The position numbers were made by a program, and so were the translations under genes. Under the pieces are notes generated by a model that made no database searches, was not told the DNA's origin, and saw only the letters and a program-made list of their open reading frames with translations. From Ciona intestinalis (Eukaryota; Chordata; Ascidiacea; Phlebobranchia; Cionidae), in assembly GCF_000224145.3 (NCBI RefSeq), contig NW_004191387.1, positions 1 to 64,000 on the forward strand: a DNA stretch of 64,000 nucleotides, read 5' to 3'. Shown here in pieces: positions 36,101-47,214 of this stretch; within the stretch, counting starts at the first letter, position 1, and every line of letters starts with the position of its first letter.

Positions 36101-39100
36101 GTAATATGATTGAATAATAATCTATATATGATATGGGTAAAGTCTTACACTCTGCTAAGATATATAACTTTGTGGGTGATTGTTTCTTGTATGGCTGACA
36201 GTTTGGAAAACCGATTAGTGACCACTGGGTTGGAGCAATTGGAATTAAGTGCCTTGAACAAGAAAAAAAACGCCTACAACGGTAGCAGGGAAGATGAAGA
36301 AGAAATGAAAATTGTTTCGTCTCTTTGGTCACGATAACGGAAAACGGGAGTTGACAAAAGCGAAAATACAGGTAGTAAAGGTAAAACAACAGTTGTTAAA
36401 ACACGCTTATTGATAAAACAGAAAGATATAATGTTTTGGATAAAATTAGTGACCGTTACAGGTTACATACTAACCTTATTAACACTGCCTTCCGATCCTT
36501 GCAGTATGGTCGCATTGGGAGGAATTGCTGAGCAATTACGAAACCAAGTCCCATTCATGCTCTTCGCTGCTGTTGGTCCAAGTGGCGAATTCAGGGAACC
36601 GGGAACTAAGGATCGTAAACCTTAATTAAGCTTTGAATATGAATGAATGTAATTTATTTATCCTTACATGGCGGGGCAAACGGCAGTCGTTATAACACGG
36701 GTGTTCTGTTTCATACACCTCGTATCCGCTTACGAGTTACCACGTATGTAACTTGTGGGTGATTGTTTTCTGTATGGTCGACAATTTAGACAACCCATTT
36801 TATGCAGCGAGGCATGCCATGTAGGGCCCTGGATTTATGGCAGAGTTGGCCCATTACCCCAACGATCACTATATCAAAGAAACTCATTTATTTACCTTCG
36901 CAGCTAAAAATTTGTCGTTGACCGACAGAACCCCTTGTTTTAGAAGAAGTTTTGATTTTAAACTATCCTCGCAAGTTTCTATTGGGGCTCTCGGCTATAA
37001 CGATGTGCAGCTCACTGTAGTAACATTTATTGGTGTCAGCGCCCTGTAAGTAATTAAGCATTATTTATCTGNNNNNNNNNNNNNNNNNNNNNNNNNNNNN
37101 NNNNNNNNNNNNNNNNNNNNNACACGCTTGTTGATTATACAGAAAGAAATAATGTTTTGGATAAAATTAGTGACTGTTACAAGTTACATACTAACCTTAT
37201 TAACACTGCCTTCCGATCCTTGCAGTATGATCGCATTGGGAGGAATTGCTGAGCAATTACGAAACCAAGTCCCATTCATGCTCTTCGCTGCTGTTGGTCC
37301 AAGTGGCGAATTCAGGGAACCGGGAACTAAGGATCGTAAACCTTAATTAAGCTTTGAATATGAATGAATGTAATTTATTTATCCTTACATGGCGGGGCAA
37401 CGGCAGTCGTTATAACACGGGTGTTCTGTTTTATACACCTCATGCCCGCTTACAAGTTACCAAGTATGTAACTTATTTATCCTTGCATGGCGGGGCAACG
37501 ACAATCGTTATAACACGGTTGTTCTGTTTCTGCACCTCGTGTCCGCTTACGAGTTACCACGTATGTAACTTGTGGGTGATTGTTCTCTGTATGGTCGACA
37601 ATTTAGACAACCCATTTTATGCAGCGAGGCATGCCATGTAGGGCCCTGGATTTATGGCAGAGTTGGCCCATTACCCCAACGATCACTATATCAAAGAAAC
37701 TCATTTATTTACCTTCGCAGCTAAAAATTTGTCGTTGACCGACAGAACCCCTTGTTTTGGAAGAAGTTTCGATTTTAAAACTATCCTCGCAAGTTTCTTT
37801 GGGGCTCTCGGCTATAACGATGTGCAGCTCACTGTAGTAACATTTATTGGTGTCAGCGCCCTGTAAGTAATTAAGCATTATTTTTCTGGCGTAAATAATA
37901 CAGCGCATCGATGACCTGTAAAATACATGAATGAAATTTTTCGTCTCTGTCACGAACTCAATATAACGAGGAACGGGAAAGTTTACAAAAAGCAAAAAGA
38001 GGCGTAGTAAAGATAAAACAACAGTTGTTAAAACACAAAACAGTAAAGAATTACCGTTTTAGATAGAAATTGTAACCGAAGTAATTGAACATTTTGTATC
38101 AAGTGCAACTGATGAGATGTTATATTAGGTGTTGGCGGTACAGTAAGTTGGGGTAAGATAAAAATATACTTAAATTATTCAACGGAAGCTTGGCGACTCT
38201 GAAAGTGCGTTGTTAATTGTTAAAACACAATTAGGTAATATGGAATATTATATTATGACGACATCCATCTTACTTTAACGCAATAAGTCTATATCATAGT
38301 TCTATTACTATACATACTTTTCCTTGTAGAATAAAATTGACAGGTGAACTGGCTTGCGTGTCTGGGTTTTCATAGTTGTAATATAATGCGTCGTCGAAGT
38401 CGCCCGTTTGGTTTAGAAGAACCACGTGACTATCCATGTCCCATATGATGCACTGAATATATAAAGTAAACGTTACTTGTATTTATGCTCCCGATGTTTC
38501 AACTTGTATAAAGAAAAAACTTTCTAATCAGGTTGGTCGTATTCATCATGTTGAAACGACACATAGAAAGAAAGCGAAAAATGCTGATTCGTTGAGTAAG
38601 AAGAATCGAGACACAACTACGCAAAAGGTGTATGAAACAAAACACCCGTGTTATAACGAGGGTAAATAAGTTACTTACATCTATAACAATGCGACAATAC
38701 AAGTCACAAAACTTACCGTGAATACGGAATCATCTTCGAGTTCAATCTCAAAGTTCTCGCAATTAATCGAGTAAGGCCAACCCCTATAAACGACCCACGT
38801 CTCATTGCTTTTATTGCTGTCAATCAATGTACAGTTTGTTGGGGAATTGAAGTCAACTGTGAAAGATAATATGAGGTAAGATGGGATACCGTTAGTATAT
38901 TGTACTGTGGGGCAAGATGGGATACCGTTAGTATATTGTACTGTGGGGTAAGATGGGATACCGTTAGTATATTGTACTGTGGGGTAAGATGGGATACCGC
39001 TAGTATATTGTACTGCACCAAGAGAAGGGAATTAGCAGCAAAATAACAGTCGTTAAAAGTTAAAACACGCTACCGGTAAAAGCTACTTGAACAAAATAAG

Positions 39101-39212
39101 AAGAATAGTTTCATTGTGTTTTACCTCGGTTTATAACGCTGACTCCAGCAACAACATGCAGCCAAACGGTTATCAAGGTAATACAAAGATATTTATGCAT
39201 CCTAACTTCCAT
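30146..39212 (-). CDS. IL-1-receptor-like protein: three Ig domains, membrane segment, TIR domain
   Basis: I infer a cell-surface cytokine-type receptor that signals through a cytoplasmic TIR domain. Exons read: 39212-39125 (signal peptide MEVRMHKYLCITLITVWL), 38856-38717, 38452-38318, 37860-37713, 37326-37196, 36070-35965, 35406-35249, 34544-34455, 34009-33762, 33341-33195, 32279-32173, 31765-31637, 30804-30603 and 30219-30146, about 634 residues. IL-1R hallmarks: Ig2 with GTWFRNCSAIPPNATI and YDDAGVYTCLVTYNGLQ; Ig3 with ENITIECQVNLG; a membrane helix (LSVLLIIVLAVILLACCF) followed by VFWKKYF; then a TIR domain (DFGAYLSYQY, TLEKLGYRLFDENRD, CHRVVIILTSEYIKDNW, GRKVIFILVPG, RKFKLQLDVAMP). Oddities: the exon 7/8 phase does not close, and an assembly gap lies between them; a second copy of exons 4-5 lies at 37043-36475; the TIR BB loop is short. 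IL1RAP/IL1RAPL-type is the closest match by eye. Confidence 0.85.
30970..31260 (-). repeat. SINE tail modules, minus orientation (IL-1R-like intron 12)
   Basis: About two reversed modules (GGGTGTTCTGTTTCATACAC at about 31003 and 31101) precede a piece of tRNA-like head (CCAGTGTGCTAACCACTTTG). They face the forward array that begins at 31285. Confidence 0.75.
31275..31600 (+). repeat. Three SINE tail modules, plus orientation (IL-1R-like intron 12)
   Basis: Units at about 31285, 31383 and 31482 (each GATAACTTGTAAGCGG...) end in ACATTCATTTAAGG. They form a head-to-head arrangement with the reversed modules just before them. Confidence 0.8.
32360..32615 (-). mobile_element. Near-complete SINE, minus orientation, head lost (IL-1R-like intron 10)
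   Basis: The tail module with GCTTACGAGTTACCATGTAT, the linker TGTGGGTGATTATTTTTTGG and the central part (GACAATCCATTAGTGACCAC, CACAAGGACACATATGCCC) are present; the tRNA-like head is missing. Confidence 0.75.
32690..33092. repeat. 28-31 bp minisatellite in IL-1R-like intron 10
   Basis: About 14 units of AATTGTGGTTGTTCCACCGA plus a variable A-rich filler (ATAAAAAAA, ACAAAC, ATAACA). Unit length varies only in the filler. Because the period is close to a multiple of three in places, it opens long spurious frames on both strands. The core holds an imperfect palindrome (GTGGTTGTTCCAC). Confidence 0.95.
33475..33666. mobile_element. MITE copy in IL-1R-like intron 9
   Basis: Left end GGTGCAGTGGAGAAGATGGA is diverged; the body (TTTGGTAGTAAACAAAGAAC) and right end (CTTCCCCCACTCTACTATA) are clear. 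Confidence 0.8.
34575..34711 (-). repeat. CGTCTCTTCGGTCACAATAA family short repeat, beside an assembly gap
   Basis: It starts with a GAATGAATGAATGAAA tail and contains TTTCGTCTCTTCGGTCACAA and GGTAAAACAACAGTTGT. Relatives: 36290-36430, 37920-38040, 48160-48315 and 56812-56900. Copies end in (ATTC)n like the tRNA-SINE, suggesting the same retrotransposition machinery. Confidence 0.65.
34712..34761. other. Assembly gap (50 N)
   Basis: This is a placeholder of fixed length between exons 7 and 8 of the IL-1R-like gene; the true missing length is unknown. Confidence 1.
34862..35232. mobile_element. Two adjacent MITE copies, opposite body orientation
   Basis: First copy 34862-35052 (reverse body, right end CCCCACCCTACTATATG); second 35057-35231 (forward body, left end worn, right end CTTCCCCCACCCCACTAC). 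The pair occupies most of the sequence between the gap and exon 7, ending 17 bases from the exon 7 donor. Confidence 0.8.
35440..35935 (+). repeat. Array of five SINE tail modules filling IL-1R-like intron 6
   Basis: Units at about 35445, 35540, 35638, 35736 and 35834 (landmark GTAAGCAGGCATGAGG). The two middle units are almost identical. The intron is 558 bp and the array makes up nearly 90% of it. Confidence 0.9.
36397..37071 (-). other. Second copy of IL-1R-like exons 4-5, probably a duplicated haplotype at a contig end
   Basis: The segment 36397-37071 is nearly identical to 37122-37890 across the N gap, including introns and repeats. It contains copy exons 37043-36896 and 36605-36475. 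Copy exon 4 has two compensating single-base length changes, and the shifted stretch between them reads a TAG. The other copy keeps a clean frame. The right-hand copy also has one extra 98-bp SINE module (37380-37560 versus 36650-36750). Confidence 0.85.
37072..37121. other. Assembly gap (50 N) between the two near-identical segments
   Basis: Fixed-length placeholder; the sequence before it and after it is the same locus. Confidence 1.
38140..38280. mobile_element. Old MITE relic in IL-1R-like intron 3
   Basis: Words TTGGGGTAAGATAAAAATA, TTGTTAATTGTTAAAACACA and CATCCATCTTACTTTAACGC are recognisable but worn, and the copy is shorter than full length. Confidence 0.55.
38868..39014. repeat. 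34-bp minisatellite derived from a MITE end (IL-1R-like intron 1)
   Basis: Four units of GGGGTAAGATGGGATACCGT plus TAGTATATTGTACTGT. The unit is a MITE left end with the start of its body. The array starts 12 bases upstream of exon 2. Confidence 0.9.
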
Positions 39213-39241
39213 TGCAGATCTGTTTAAATACAAAAGGATTA

Positions 39242-39437
39242 TATAGTAGGGTGGGGGAAGATGGGACACCTTTTCATTATATTTTCTCGTCCTATTTAGT
39301 AGTAAACAAAAAACATTCTAAGAATTCTAAAACCATATTCTCACGACTCCCATAGACCGTTGTTAATTGTTTAAAACACGACCAGGATATTTGGATAACA
39401 TGTGCTAAAGGTGTCCCATCTTTCCCCACCTTACTAT
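39242..39437. mobile_element. Full-length MITE just upstream of the IL-1R-like start codon
   Basis: Ends ATAGTAGGGTGGGGGAAGAT and TTTCCCCACCTTACTATA with a conserved body. It lies 30 bases upstream of the start codon on the minus strand, so it falls in the 5' UTR or promoter of that gene. Confidence 0.85.
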
Positions 39438-39730
39438 ATCACTTACAAACATTGTAATATTATATAGCCTGCAGAGAAAATACACAACGTTTTTATACCA
39501 GATGAGCCGTCGAAAAGTTGCTTACATCATAATAACTTTCACTTGTCTCTTCGATTACGGTAGCGAATATAAAAAATATTTAAAAATAAAATGACAGAAA
39601 ATAGCGATAAAACAACATTTTACAAACCCTATGCCATATATACAAGCGCATTGGGCTCCGAAGTGATTATGAAGCAAGCGAAACAAATCCTCGTTTTTAT
39701 AGCGAACCTCTTGGGTCAAAGCCAAGGGCG

Positions 39731-39862
39731 TTTTATTTTACCCCTCTTTTTGTGTTAACCCGGGCGTTAAGCGTCTCTCTATCTCATATTCTCACGACTC
39801 CCATAGGATATACAGGGGTGTATAGGTATTAACGCTTGGGTTAACACGAGGGTGAAAAGAAA
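39731..39862. mobile_element. ~130-bp palindromic element with a MITE scrap inside
   Basis: The left arm CCCCTCTTTTTGTGTTAACC continues into CGGGCGTTAA. The right arm TTAACGCTTGGGTTAACACG continues into AGGGTGAAAAG. The arms are ~32-bp near-perfect inverted repeats. The centre holds a recognisable piece of the common MITE (CTCACGACTCCCATAGGATA). No clear target duplication. Confidence 0.7.
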
Positions 39863-40332
39863 CCACGGGGTTTCCTAGTGACGTAAAATTTTGCAAAAAT
39901 CCCCCAAGATTCAGGAACACCCTTTTGTGTGGGGAAGATATTTTGTTACATTCTAAAAGCGGAAAGAGCTTTTTGTAAAACGGGAATATTTTAACTTTTT
40001 TATATTTACCCTTTGCGTTGTAAAAAAAGGAAAGTATTTTTGGATATTATGCGCTAAATGTGTCCTGTCTTCCTCACCCTACAATATAAGGTATGCACGA
40101 CATAGCCCTTGTTATGATATCCAGGATACGATCTTTCTAAATTAAATTGAAAGTTCATGTCCAGGATCGATTCAAAGCTTCGATTTTTGTCTTTTTATCA
40201 TGCGAGGGTTTTGCATTGATTTAAAATGCTCGTTGTAGTTTATATTGGGTTTCCAGTTTTCAAAACACTTTGAAAATCAAGTAGACAGTGATACGGTGTG
40301 TATACCGTTGTTAATATCGGCCGGCTCGCTTG

Positions 40333-40530
40333 TATAGTAGGGTGGGGTGAGACGAGACACATTTTTACTCCGTTTTCTCGTCCCATTTGATAGCAAAATA
40401 AAAAAAACATTATAAGAGTTATAAATCCGTATTCTCGCGACTTCTATAGACCGCATTTATCTGTTTAAAACACGATCTGGATATTTGGATATTATTTGCT
40501 AAAGGTGTTCCATCTTCCCAACTCTACTAT
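40333..40530. mobile_element. MITE copy
   Basis: Left end TATAGTAGGGTGGGGTGAGA, right end CATCTTCCCAACTCTACTAT, forward body. A loose right end of the same family lies just before, at 40038-40087. Confidence 0.85.
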
Positions 40531-41161
40531 GTGTTTTAATTTACAACGATGTCACTGTATGAGGTTTAAAAAAAAACCTGTCAGCTTTATATTACGAAGT
40601 GCCAGCTTTATATTACGAAAAATCCCCTCGAAAAAATAGCACCTACAAAATTACATACGAGGTAACTTGTAAGCAGGTACGAGTTGTTTAAAACAGAACA
40701 CCTTTGTTATAACGACTGTCGTTGCCCCGTTGTACAAGGAAAAATAAGCTACATACGTTCAAGCATTTTCAATGCTGCAAGCTTAATAAGTATCTCAAGT
40801 AGTATTTACCAAAACACACAATTTTCACTGTGATCATAATAGAAAATGTTATCAAAACCTGTTGGTTTACAACCGCAATGGTTCTATTTAAAACTGCTCA
40901 AAGACAATAATACAATTTCTTGATGAGAAATTTCGCGGGACAGAATAAACATGTGAGTTCATGGTCGTTGTAGTCGCGTATTAATAATTTAGTGAACGGT
41001 TTAACTCCAAGCAACGTGAGAACGATTTCTCTCGGCGTTTTTTCTGTTGGAAAAGAAATAACTTTAACAAACTAATTTGTGACGAGCGTCTGAGTGTTTT
41101 TGACTTGATAAACCTTAACACAAAGCAAAACGTCCGCTGTTACTTATTTTCTTAATGACTA

Positions 41162-41297
41162 TAGTACTGTGGGGTAATATGGGACATCTTTGGAAGTTGT
41201 GAGGATACGGTTTTTGAATTATTTAAATGTTTATTGTTTTATACCAAATGTAATAAGAAGATGGAATGAAAAGGTTTCCCATATTCCCCACCTTAAT
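41162..41297. mobile_element. Internally deleted MITE copy
   Basis: Left end AGTACTGTGGGGTAATATGG, right end CCCATATTCCCCACCTTAAT; roughly 60 bp of the body are missing. Confidence 0.75.
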
Positions 41298-41876
41298 AAA
41301 TTACTCGAGGCGAAAACGGGGCTTTTTGAGGCAATTTAGGAACCACCTTAAAAGCTGGTCTAGCCGGAATACCAGCATATAGACTTTCAACAATACATAA
41401 TACGATTCCTGATCTTGCTAAAAGGCCGTTCTTTTCATCTTTTGTGTCAGTACTAAATAGGAAACCCCCCGCGGCTAATATAGGAACATGTTAAACCTTA
41501 AACTCGACGTTACATTTTAGTGTTTTACACAGAAAAGTTCATTTTTTTCCAAATTTTGAAGCGTTATCTGATTTCTAATAATAAATTCCTATCTATTTCC
41601 GTAGAACTATACAAGCCAGCGACATTTCTTACATAAATGTTATCACAATACACATAAAGGCCAAACCCGATCCGAAGTCGATTTCTACAATTTATATCTG
41701 CTTGCTCGACTGCTATATGACGTCACACCTACTTCCGAAAACCAGTTACAAACTGACCACGAATGGCACGCACTAACTATTCAAATAGACACTCATGAAT
41801 AGAATTGTAACCTTATTCTGCAAAACTATGGAAACCGATATTTAAATCTTACGAGTAATATGCACTTATATAGGAA

Positions 41877-42073
41877 TATAGTACTGTAGGGAAATAATAA
41901 ATACCGTTAGCACATAATGTCCTTTATTTCCTGCTGTGTTTTAAACAATTAATAACGTTCATTTAAAGTCGTGAGGATACGGATTTATAATTCTGTAAAT
42001 ATTGTTCAGTTACTATCCAATTGGACGAGAAAACAAACAGAAACCGTAAACCCTTTCACCCTACCCTACAATA
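41877..42073. mobile_element. MITE copy, reverse body
   Basis: Left end TATAGTACTGTAGGGAAATA (worn), body TTAGCACATAATGTCC, right end CACCCTACCCTACAATAT. Confidence 0.75.
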
Positions 42074-42348
42074 TCTGCGTTTATATGAAAATAGACCATA
42101 CGTGCCGCTATAAAGTCCAAGAATAAAACTTAACTATCCAGAAGCCAAGCATACGGAGCTGGCATATGGTTAGTTAGAATTAACATTGGCCGTGAACGAA
42201 CAACTGTTTCACATATGCCGACCAAAAGACAGTAAATTTCATTAAAACCAAAATCTGTTCATTTTCAAACCAATGGGGGTTCTGTATCCCATGCAGCGTC
42301 ACGGCGCATATGTCAACGGGATTATTTAACCACAATAATGCATATTGT

Positions 42349-42670
42349 ACTGTGGGGTAAGATGGATAGTAAAAATATACCAGATTAAAAATAACTAAAA
42401 AAACGAAGAGAAAGAAGTTTCTGCAAAACGAGTCGTTAAACATGCGGGAGGGGGGGGGGAATATTTGCGGGGCAAGATGGAAACTATTAGCACATAATAT
42501 CCCATATTTGGGCAACGTTATCCCATACTTCCATATCCGGTGTTTTTGACAATTTACAACGCTCTTTTAAAGTCGCGAGGATACGGTTATAATTTTATTT
42601 TTTGTTTACTACCAAATGGGACGATGAAAGAGATTTAAAAATGTCCCATCTTACCCCAACCCACTATATG
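42349..42670. mobile_element. MITE cluster: end fragment plus a full copy with a duplicated start
   Basis: A fragment TACTGTGGGGTAAGATGGAT at 42349 precedes a copy at 42463-42668 (GCGGGGCAAGATGGAAACTA to CATCTTACCCCAACCCACTA). Within the copy the stretch reading ATATCCCATA is repeated as TTATCCCATA about 30 bases later. Confidence 0.7.
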
Positions 42671-43528
42671 TAAAATTAATACTCGACAAACTTATTGAGT
42701 ATTCAAACCTATGTAATATAATAACAACTACAAATCGTGACTTCAATGCATTATAAACTGTAACTTGCTGTACCTCGAAAGCAATTTAAACCTAATTAGA
42801 TCGTCCACCAGTATTAAACTGACAGGGTATTGTTCAAGTTCTGAATCAATTTGTTTCCCGGAAACTCTGTTTCCTGTCAGCTGATTCTATGACTTGCTTT
42901 CTGTATTTTGCATCAGACTGAATAATATAGGGACAGGTACTGTCTAACTGTAGCCAAAGTTCGCTTAATTACGTACAGCGCGTTCGCTACACTAATGCTA
43001 ACTGCTCCCATAGGGCTTAAGTGTTATTGCAGCAACGACGAAGAGCAACGATCGGTCAAGCTCTCAGGGGAATACGAAATTGCTAAACTCGTTTCACGTG
43101 ACGAAAGAAAATAAAACTGACACTCGCGCATAAATTGATCAAAAGAAATCCGACCCATACGTATTCTCGTTAATAAAACGACCGTTACACGACACTTATA
43201 AACATTAAAACTGCGTGCTATCGTAATTTAGGCTAACACGGTTACGTCACATAACGATACGTGTTATTACTTAACAACAAAACAGGTAAAAGCTGCAACA
43301 GGCGGTCACAGGCCGAAAGTTTCTACGTAACAAGCAAAGCTAATTGCAGCAATCTTATACAGGAACATCAATTGCAGCCGATTCGCAAGATTGACTTTAA
43401 TAAGCCTTCATCCTTAAACGACAAGTTTGTATATATAGCATCACACTGCAATTTTTACGGTTATTGACATATTTATATTCTTTCTAACTTACTGCGCTTA
43501 GTACCAGAATAATACATTGGAAAATACG

Positions 43529-43726
43529 TATGGTAGGGTGGGGGAAAATGGGACACCTTTAGCACATAATATCTTAATGTTCTGATCGTGTTTTAAACAA
43601 TTACTAACGGTCTATGGAAGACGTAAGGATACAGTTTTATATTTCTTTAAATGTTTTTTGTTTACTACCAAATAGGACGAGAAAATAGAGTTAAAATGCG
43701 TCCCAACTCCCCCCATACTACTATAT
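43529..43726. mobile_element. MITE copy, reverse body
   Basis: Left end TATGGTAGGGTGGGGGAAAA, right end TCCCCCCATACTACTATA, full length. Confidence 0.85.
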
Positions 43727-45479
43727 ATTAACTACTAAATCACGTTATAAATATATTTATTTTGAACTCTAGACTTTATTTACTGTACGTTGACTTTACC
43801 ACATTATGTATATTACGGTACAACTCACTTAAATATAAACAGAAAACCGTATTCGCTAATTTAAGTTGTATAAACGTAACATCAACGTCACATCTTCCCG
43901 GAATTGCTGTCAGTAATGAGAAGGGGATTTAAACTGAACTTTGCTTCTATTTAAATGACCACGCACTATAAAGACAAAGAACACTAAGCACGTAAAACCA
44001 ATGTCTCTTGTCACGATTCTATTTGAACAAAAGACTGACGATGCCATTTAGACGAAATATATTCTTATTATACAATTTGTTTGACTTAATTTTAGTCTGT
44101 TACGTTTCGTAGCACCAGATCCTTTATTGTATTCCTTTACACAAGGTTACGCATTCTTCACGTCTAAACAGACAAGTGCACGGCTACGGAATAGTTTCAA
44201 TCGAATACCACTAACATTTAGCTCCATAACTTCTAATATAGCTATGTAGTATGAGAGAAAACGGTCGAATTTACAAAGTATAGACATCTAACTTTATACC
44301 TGCTATAAATACTTGTTAACATTAAACTTCGTTTGTAATAAATACTGGCTTGAAATTCCTAAGACAACAGACGCGCGAGATGCAAAACAAATAAAAGTGG
44401 GCAAATAAACTCACAATGACGTCATAGGAATGTCACGTGCTATGCGATTCTAAAGTCGAGTGGTTTACAGCGGATTCACTTCAATAAATACATAAACATT
44501 CATACACTTGTATAGTCTAACACATTTATACTAATATGATCTTTTCTTCGCTCAATGTTGAGGAAATATTCATTTTGTCGCGAAACAGTAAAGTCTGGCT
44601 AATGAAACATAAGTCTCAACATTTTGCTAAAAACATTAATTACGTGAAACGCCTGATTACTGCTCAAATTTGTGTCAACCAATATCCTTTCGAACTTTCT
44701 ATTCGATATATGGATACGGGTCAGGTCCCACCGTAAGCCACGACATGTTAGCTCGGATTTAGACCTAGGTTGTCCATTACCCCAACATTGTATATGCACA
44801 TTCTATTCTATATGGGTGAGGTTCCTACAGTGAGGATCTGGGATTCAGACCAGAGTTAGCTATTCCCCCTTTCACTTCTGCAAACTAATACGTAGGCATT
44901 ACTGGGCAGGAAAACGAAGGTAATCTCACGGTTGAAAGTGCAGGGAAGTCAAGAACAATAGGACCTGGTATAGGGCGGAGGAAGTAATTCAAATACCAAC
45001 GATTGGTTTTGTTACTGTGGGTTTACAATCAGACCAAGATAATAACGAATAAGGGAATAAAACTGAAACTTCGATCTTAAAATAAAATAAATTTTCGTGA
45101 CATGCATTAAAAGGATTCAAAATTGCTATAAACTTTAATTATTAAACACAAGTAGAGCAATTCAAACGTTAACATTACAGTTATATACAGACTAACAAAT
45201 AAAACCTGGGCTTTTGAAATTTATTATTAAACACATAGTAAAGCAATACAAACGATATACATTACAGTTATACACTAACAGCCAAGCCTCCGCCATTGAA
45301 ACTTTTCAAGTATACAGTATCTAGCCTATAGCTGGTAAGCGGTTCGTTCGGTTTTGAAATAGCAGTTTAACAACATGAAGTTACGAGCCGCATCACGAAG
45401 TTCGTTCTCAGCGCACGATGCGTGATTCTGCGCGTTAATAAATGCCATTCTACTATAATATAATGAAGTTACTTTAGTA

Positions 45480-45990
45480 TATAGTAGGATGGGGGGGGAT
45501 GGGACAGCTTTTCACCCTATTCTCTTGTTTTGTGTGATAGTAAACAAAGAACATTTAAAGCATTTTAAAAATGTAACCTCACGACTCCCATAGACCGTTG
45601 TTAATTGTTTAAAACACGATCAGGATATTTGGATATTATGTGCTAAAGGTATCCCATCTTACCCCACAGTATTATTCTAAGATTCTACTGTTTTACTAAA
45701 TATTCAAAAATAACGATAAAGTCATGTCGGTTGGCAAACGAAAGGTCAAAATACACTACGTTTTTATACAAGATGAGCCGCCAAAACTTTATCTATAGTA
45801 GGATAGGGGAAATGGGACACCTTTAGCACATAATATCTAAATATCCTGATCGTGTTTTAAACAATTAACAACAGTCCATGGGAGTCATGGGCATATAGTT
45901 TTATAATTTCTTGAATGTTCTTTGTTTACTACTAAACGGGGCGAGAAAATAGAAGTAAAAGGTGTCCCATCTTCCCCCACCCTACTATAC
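45480..45990. mobile_element. Two full MITE copies in opposite body orientation, 120 bp apart
   Basis: 45480-45674 (forward body; right end TACCCCACAGTATTA) and 45795-45989 (reverse body; left end CTATAGTAGGATAGGGGAAA, right end CTTCCCCCACCCTACTATA). Confidence 0.85.
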
Positions 45991-46327
45991 ATCATGTCTG
46001 TTAGCAGAAGTAACATTACTATCTTTCTGCTTTAACCTGGTCGCTGAAACTTTGCACCAAATTTAATTCGCGGAGTACTTTATGTAAGTTTCAAGGCAGA
46101 AACGAAGTAGAAAACCAATGCCAATAAAATGAATCGTTGATTCCGTTCTAAGGCGCGTGAATTTTTCATGAGTCTACGGTCACAAAGTAGTTTGGAACGA
46201 AATTAGAAGGATATGACTCTATGAGACGATGAGTAACCAAGTGTTGTGTTTAACCGGAAGCTACATCGGCCAAGTAAACTACACACACGAGCGGATAATA
46301 AAAATAGCTTTACGACCTCATACAACA

Positions 46328-46515
46328 TATAGTAGAGTGGGGACACTTTTAGAACATATTATCAAAATATCCTGATCGTATTTTAAACAATTAACAACGG
46401 TCTATGGGAGTCGTGAGAATACAGTTTTATAATTCTTTGAATATTCTTTATTTACTACCAAATAAGACGAGAAAATATAATGAGCAGGTGTCCCATCTTC
46501 CCCACCCTACTATAG
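46328..46515. mobile_element. MITE copy with shortened left end
   Basis: The left end reads TATAGTAGAGTGGGGACACT and has lost the GGAAGATG word; reverse body; clean right end CCCCACCCTACTATAG. Confidence 0.85.
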
Positions 46516-47214
46516 TACATGGAAGAACACTAAAGTAACTTGACCCCTCCTAACTGCTGGCAAAACTTGTTATAAGATACTCAACTGCAGACTACTCGTG
46601 CTAAAACCCGCTGTGTACATTCCAACTTCTCTCTCTTACTTACTCAAGGTTCAAGTCTAACTGTATGTTACCAATATTACACGTGTAAATAAGGCTGTAC
46701 TAACCATCAACTAGATAAGTTTCGCCTGTGTAAACGATTAGAACTTGTTAGGCCACTAACAACAGGCACCGTCTGCTCGTACTACGACTCTCGTATTCTC
46801 ACACTACACGCAAGAGTTAACTTGCTATGAAACATCGAAACGAGCACTCGTGTGTGACGTCACAATGTACGCTCGAAGGCGATGACGCGCGACCATGCGT
46901 GATTTTCGACGCACGCTTCTGAAAAACGTGACGGCCAGACAACTGAAATAACTCGATAAGAAAAAGTGCCGGTTACGCCTCTTAACCCCAGGACCAATTC
47001 GCGGTCAACAAAACAGTTTTAAAGAGGATTTTGAAATTCTTAGAAAACTAATTTCGCAGAAAAATTATATATGATCAAACTATGAACTCGTGTTTTTCAG
47101 AAAAGCCCGCTTAGGTGAAAAACATACCTACTTAGTACAACTGTTTCAAGGCGTAAACTTACTCTTATACAGTTGCTGGCAGGCAAATTATATTTTTATT
47201 TTGGCTCGCTAGAA

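Noticed and set aside
36410-37346. Two identical-looking plus-strand frames (MFWIKLVTVTGYIL and MFWIKLVTVTSYIL)
   Set aside because: They are the antisense of IL-1R-like exon 5 and its duplicate; the minus strand has the splice sites and Ig pattern.
43261-43467. 68-codon plus-strand frame
   Set aside because: It has no domain, no splice context, no codon bias and no poly(A) signal nearby; not supported as a gene.
44016-44035. ATTCTATTTGAACAAAAG, close to the Ciona spliced-leader ATTCTATTTGAATAAG
   Set aside because: Only the first 12 bases match, no donor follows, and no SL-RNA-like stem is seen. A chance match in AT-rich DNA is likelier.
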